7,387 nucleotides of DNA from Lachnospiraceae bacterium (GTDB lineage: Bacteria > Bacillota > Clostridia > Lachnospirales > Lachnospiraceae), in assembly GCA_021205045.1 (NCBI GenBank), contig JAJPYH010000238.1, positions 1 through 7,387 on the forward strand, written 5' to 3'. The notes below the pieces were generated by a model that was given only the letters and a program-made list of their open reading frames with translations, did no database searches and was not told the DNA's origin. Below, one piece after another: positions 5,721 through 7,387 of this stretch (position 1 is the first letter of the stretch; each line of letters begins with the position of its first letter). A program made the position numbers and the translations under genes.

Positions 5721-5748
5721 ATTATACTTGATTCTGAAACCTTGTCAA
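5721..5748 (-). promoter_or_regulatory. Near-consensus sigma-A promoter for Uma2 or a short leader RNA
   Basis: Both hexamers are perfect: TTGACA (5748-5743) and TATAAT (5726-5721), with a 16-base spacer. The start would be near 5714. The -35 lies inside an 11-bp inverted repeat CCTTG-N-CAAGG (5740-5750) that could be a regulator site. It is the strongest promoter match in the window and is divergent from the MATE promoter. Confidence 0.85.
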
Positions 5749-5782
5749 GGACTTTAGACTATCTCCCGGTCTCGTGAAAGAA

Positions 5783-5811
5783 TTTACAAATAATTTACAG
5801 TGTGCTAAGAT
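5783..5811 (+). promoter_or_regulatory. Promoter for the MATE transporter gene
   Basis: TTTACA (5783-5788) and TAAGAT (5806-5811) are separated by 17 bases, and TGC directly precedes the -10, giving an extended -10. The start would be near 5818, leaving a leader of about 130 bases if translation begins at 5947. A second TTTACA at 5794-5799 is too close to the -10 to act with it. Confidence 0.6.
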
Positions 5812-5946
5812 AGACAGGTCACAGAACGCACATAACCGGTACAGATGAAAAAGAACTGTGAATTCAGGCTTCATCTGTCAGGATGTGATTGCAATATGAT
5901 TGAATTTGAGCGTATCAGCGTATTACGGAAGGAAGTTGAGAAAATA

Positions 5947-7305
5947 ATGTACCATCATACCGCAGCCCCGCAGCAGAAGGACTTTTCCCAGGGGAAAATC
6001 TGGAGGATTATCACCGAGCAGGCGGTGCCGTTGACCATCGCGCAGCTGATCCATCTTTTGTATAATGTGGTGGACCGGATTTATATCGGGCATCTGCCCC
6101 AGGTTGGCAGTCTGGCGCTGACGGGGGTGGGGCTGACCTTTCCCTTCAGCACCTTTATTCTGGCCTTCGCCAATCTGTTCGGGACGGGCGGCACGCCTCT
6201 GTTTTCCATCGCCAGGGGCGCGGGGCAGGAGGAAAGGGCAAAGCAGATTCTGGGGAATGTGTTCACGCTGAGCGTGGTGTCGTCTGTGGTGATTTTCGGG
6301 CTTTGCTATTATTTTCGGGTGCCGGTGCTGTACCTGTTCGGAGCCAGCGACGCTACCATCGGGTACGCGGAGAGTTATCTGCAGGTGTATCTGTATGGGG
6401 TGCTGTTTTCCATGATTGTGACGGGGATGAACGGCTTTATCAGCGCCCTGGGCTTTCCCAGGACGGCCATGTGGACAACGATTATCGGAGCGGTTTTAAA
6501 TCTGATCCTGGATCCGATTTTTATTTTCGGGCTGAATATGGGGGTGCAGGGGGCTGCCGCGGCTACGGTGATCAGTCAGGGGGTCTCCGCACTTTGGATT
6601 ATGAAATTTCTGCTGGGGAAACAGAACGAGTACCGGCTGACGCTGGCGCACATGAAGCTGAAGGCGGGGCTGATGAAGGATATTCTGGGGCTGGGCGTCA
6701 CCGGCTTTATGCAGCAGTTTACCAACTGTCTGGTGCAGATTGTGTGCAACGCCACGCTGCAGACTTACGGCGGAGATGTCTATGTGGGGATCATGACCAT
6801 CATCAACAGTATCCGGGAAATCGCCTCTCTGCCGGTCAGCGGCTTAAGCAGCGGGGCGCAGCCGGTGCTGGGGTATAATTACGGCGCGGGAAAGCCTCAC
6901 AGAGTGAAGGAAGGGATTCGGTTTATGTCCATCGCCGGGGTGGTGTATACCGCGGTGATGTGGCTGGTGATTTTGCTGTTTCCGGGGCTGTTTATCCGGA
7001 TATTTTCCAATGACGCGCAGACCATTGCGCTGGGCGTGCGGGCAACGCGGATTTATTTTATGGGCTTTGTGTTCATGAGTCTGCAGTTTATGGGGCAGTC
7101 CACCTTTGTGGGGCTGGGGAAGGCGAAGAGAGCGGTGTTTTTCTCCATTTTGCGCAAGGTGGTGATTGTGGTACCGCTGACGCTCCTTTTCCCGGTGTTT
7201 CTGGGGACGGACGGAGTGTTTTTGGCGGAGCCGGTGTCCAATCTGGTGGGAGGTCTTGCCTGCTTTGTGACCATGTGGATCACAGTGTATCGGAAGCTGG
7301 AGTAA
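5947..7305 (+). CDS. MATE family multidrug/cation efflux transporter
   Basis: This 452-residue polytopic membrane protein is a complete MATE antiporter of normal length, with about 12 predicted membrane segments in two related halves. The first helix region reads AVPLTIAQLIHLLYNVVDRIYIGHLP (Asp43 in the conserved N-V-V-D-R-I-Y-I-G). It is followed by GTGGTPLFSIARGAG before the cytoplasmic linker, N-L-I-L-D-P-I-F-I-F-G in the middle of the N-half, and S-S-G-A-Q-P-V-L-G-Y-N-Y-G-A-G in the C-half. Such proteins export drugs or metabolites using a Na+ or H+ gradient; the substrate cannot be read from sequence. The frame is open from ATG 5845. I chose 5947 because the extra 34 residues (Cys-rich, unlike MATE N-termini) look non-coding, and GGAAGG (5927-5932) precedes 5947, though at a long 14 bases; ATG 5896 is an alternative. 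The coding sequence is notably GC-rich. No MarR- or TetR-type regulator is adjacent. Confidence 0.93.
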   Translation: MYHHTAAPQQKDFSQGKIWRIITEQAVPLTIAQLIHLLYNVVDRIYIGHLPQVGSLALTGVGLTFPFSTFILAFANLFGTGGTPLFSIARGAGQEERAKQILGNVFTLSVVSSVVIFGLCYYFRVPVLYLFGASDATIGYAESYLQVYLYGVLFSMIVTGMNGFISALGFPRTAMWTTIIGAVLNLILDPIFIFGLNMGVQGAAAATVISQGVSALWIMKFLLGKQNEYRLTLAHMKLKAGLMKDILGLGVTGFMQQFTNCLVQIVCNATLQTYGGDVYVGIMTIINSIREIASLPVSGLSSGAQPVLGYNYGAGKPHRVKEGIRFMSIAGVVYTAVMWLVILLFPGLFIRIFSNDAQTIALGVRATRIYFMGFVFMSLQFMGQSTFVGLGKAKRAVFFSILRKVVIVVPLTLLFPVFLGTDGVFLAEPVSNLVGGLACFVTMWITVYRKLE

Positions 7306-7317
7306 CACTTCATGAAG

Positions 7318-7349
7318 AAAAATGCTAAAAAACTATGTCAAGCATTTTT
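7318..7349 (+). terminator. Weak AT-rich terminator after the MATE gene
   Basis: AAAAATGCT (7318-7326) can pair with AGCATTTTT (7341-7349) across a 14-base loop, giving a 9-bp stem ending in T5, 13 bases after the stop. Only four pairs form the non-homopolymer core, so it is a modest terminator. The remaining bases to 7387 show nothing recognisable. Confidence 0.5.
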
Positions 7350-7387
7350 GAAAATGTCCCGAAAAATCTTTAACATTAGCCCCGACT

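Noticed and set aside
51..5808. The 10-mer AGTGTGCTAA occurs at 51-60 and at 5799-5808, near candidate promoters in both places.
   Set aside because: A 10-base match is expected by chance many times in a window of this length, and the promoter elements are aligned differently to it.
6303..6878. A 191-codon plus-strand open frame in another frame within the MATE gene, and a 154-codon His/Pro-rich frame antisense to its end.
   Set aside because: Both are by-products of GC-rich membrane-protein codons; the MATE frame explains the sequence.

Overview
The window looks like chromosomal DNA from a low-to-mid GC Gram-positive anaerobe of the Clostridia, most likely Lachnospiraceae. The grounds are strong AGGAGG-type ribosome binding sites, sigma-A-like promoters, T-tailed hairpin terminators, and the gene mix: a BlaI/M56 pair, an Rpn-type nuclease with a GREE-repeat tail, DUF5674, Uma2 and a clostridial-type MATE pump. 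The assignment rests on protein flavour, not on a marker gene.

Left block (+ strand, about 1-3125): a small membrane-anchored protein of unknown function is followed by a short lipoprotein that looks DUF4829-like, a BlaI/MecI-type winged-helix repressor and a BlaR1/MecR1-type M56 zinc metallopeptidase. The last two overlap by 4 bases, and the lipoprotein stop abuts the repressor ribosome binding site, so at least these three genes form one operon. The peptidase keeps its zinc motif but has no penicillin-binding sensor; about 147 residues of beta-rich extracellular sequence take its place. No beta-lactamase or PBP gene is present. This suggests a surface-signal-to-repressor proteolytic relay with an unknown signal. 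A 17-bp bidirectional terminator closes the block.

Middle block (- strand, about 3153-5750): an Rpn/PD-(D/E)XK 'putative transposase' gene is split by a one-base frame change just downstream of an A6 tract and ahead of five perfect 12-bp repeats. Next come an overlapping gene pair (DUF5674 and a 97-residue partner) and a Uma2-family nuclease. The Uma2 gene has a near-consensus promoter, but a strong terminator hairpin lies between that promoter and its ribosome binding site, which looks like an attenuator or the end of a short RNA. Two unrelated nuclease families plus a two-gene cassette give this block an accessory-island character.

Right block (+ strand, about 5783-7349): a complete MATE-family efflux transporter with its own promoter, divergent from the Uma2 promoter, and a weak AT-rich terminator. 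It is visibly GC-richer than the first gene of the window. No RNA gene, CRISPR array, complete insertion sequence, attachment site or origin was recognised, and no stretch longer than 300 bases lacks a gene.
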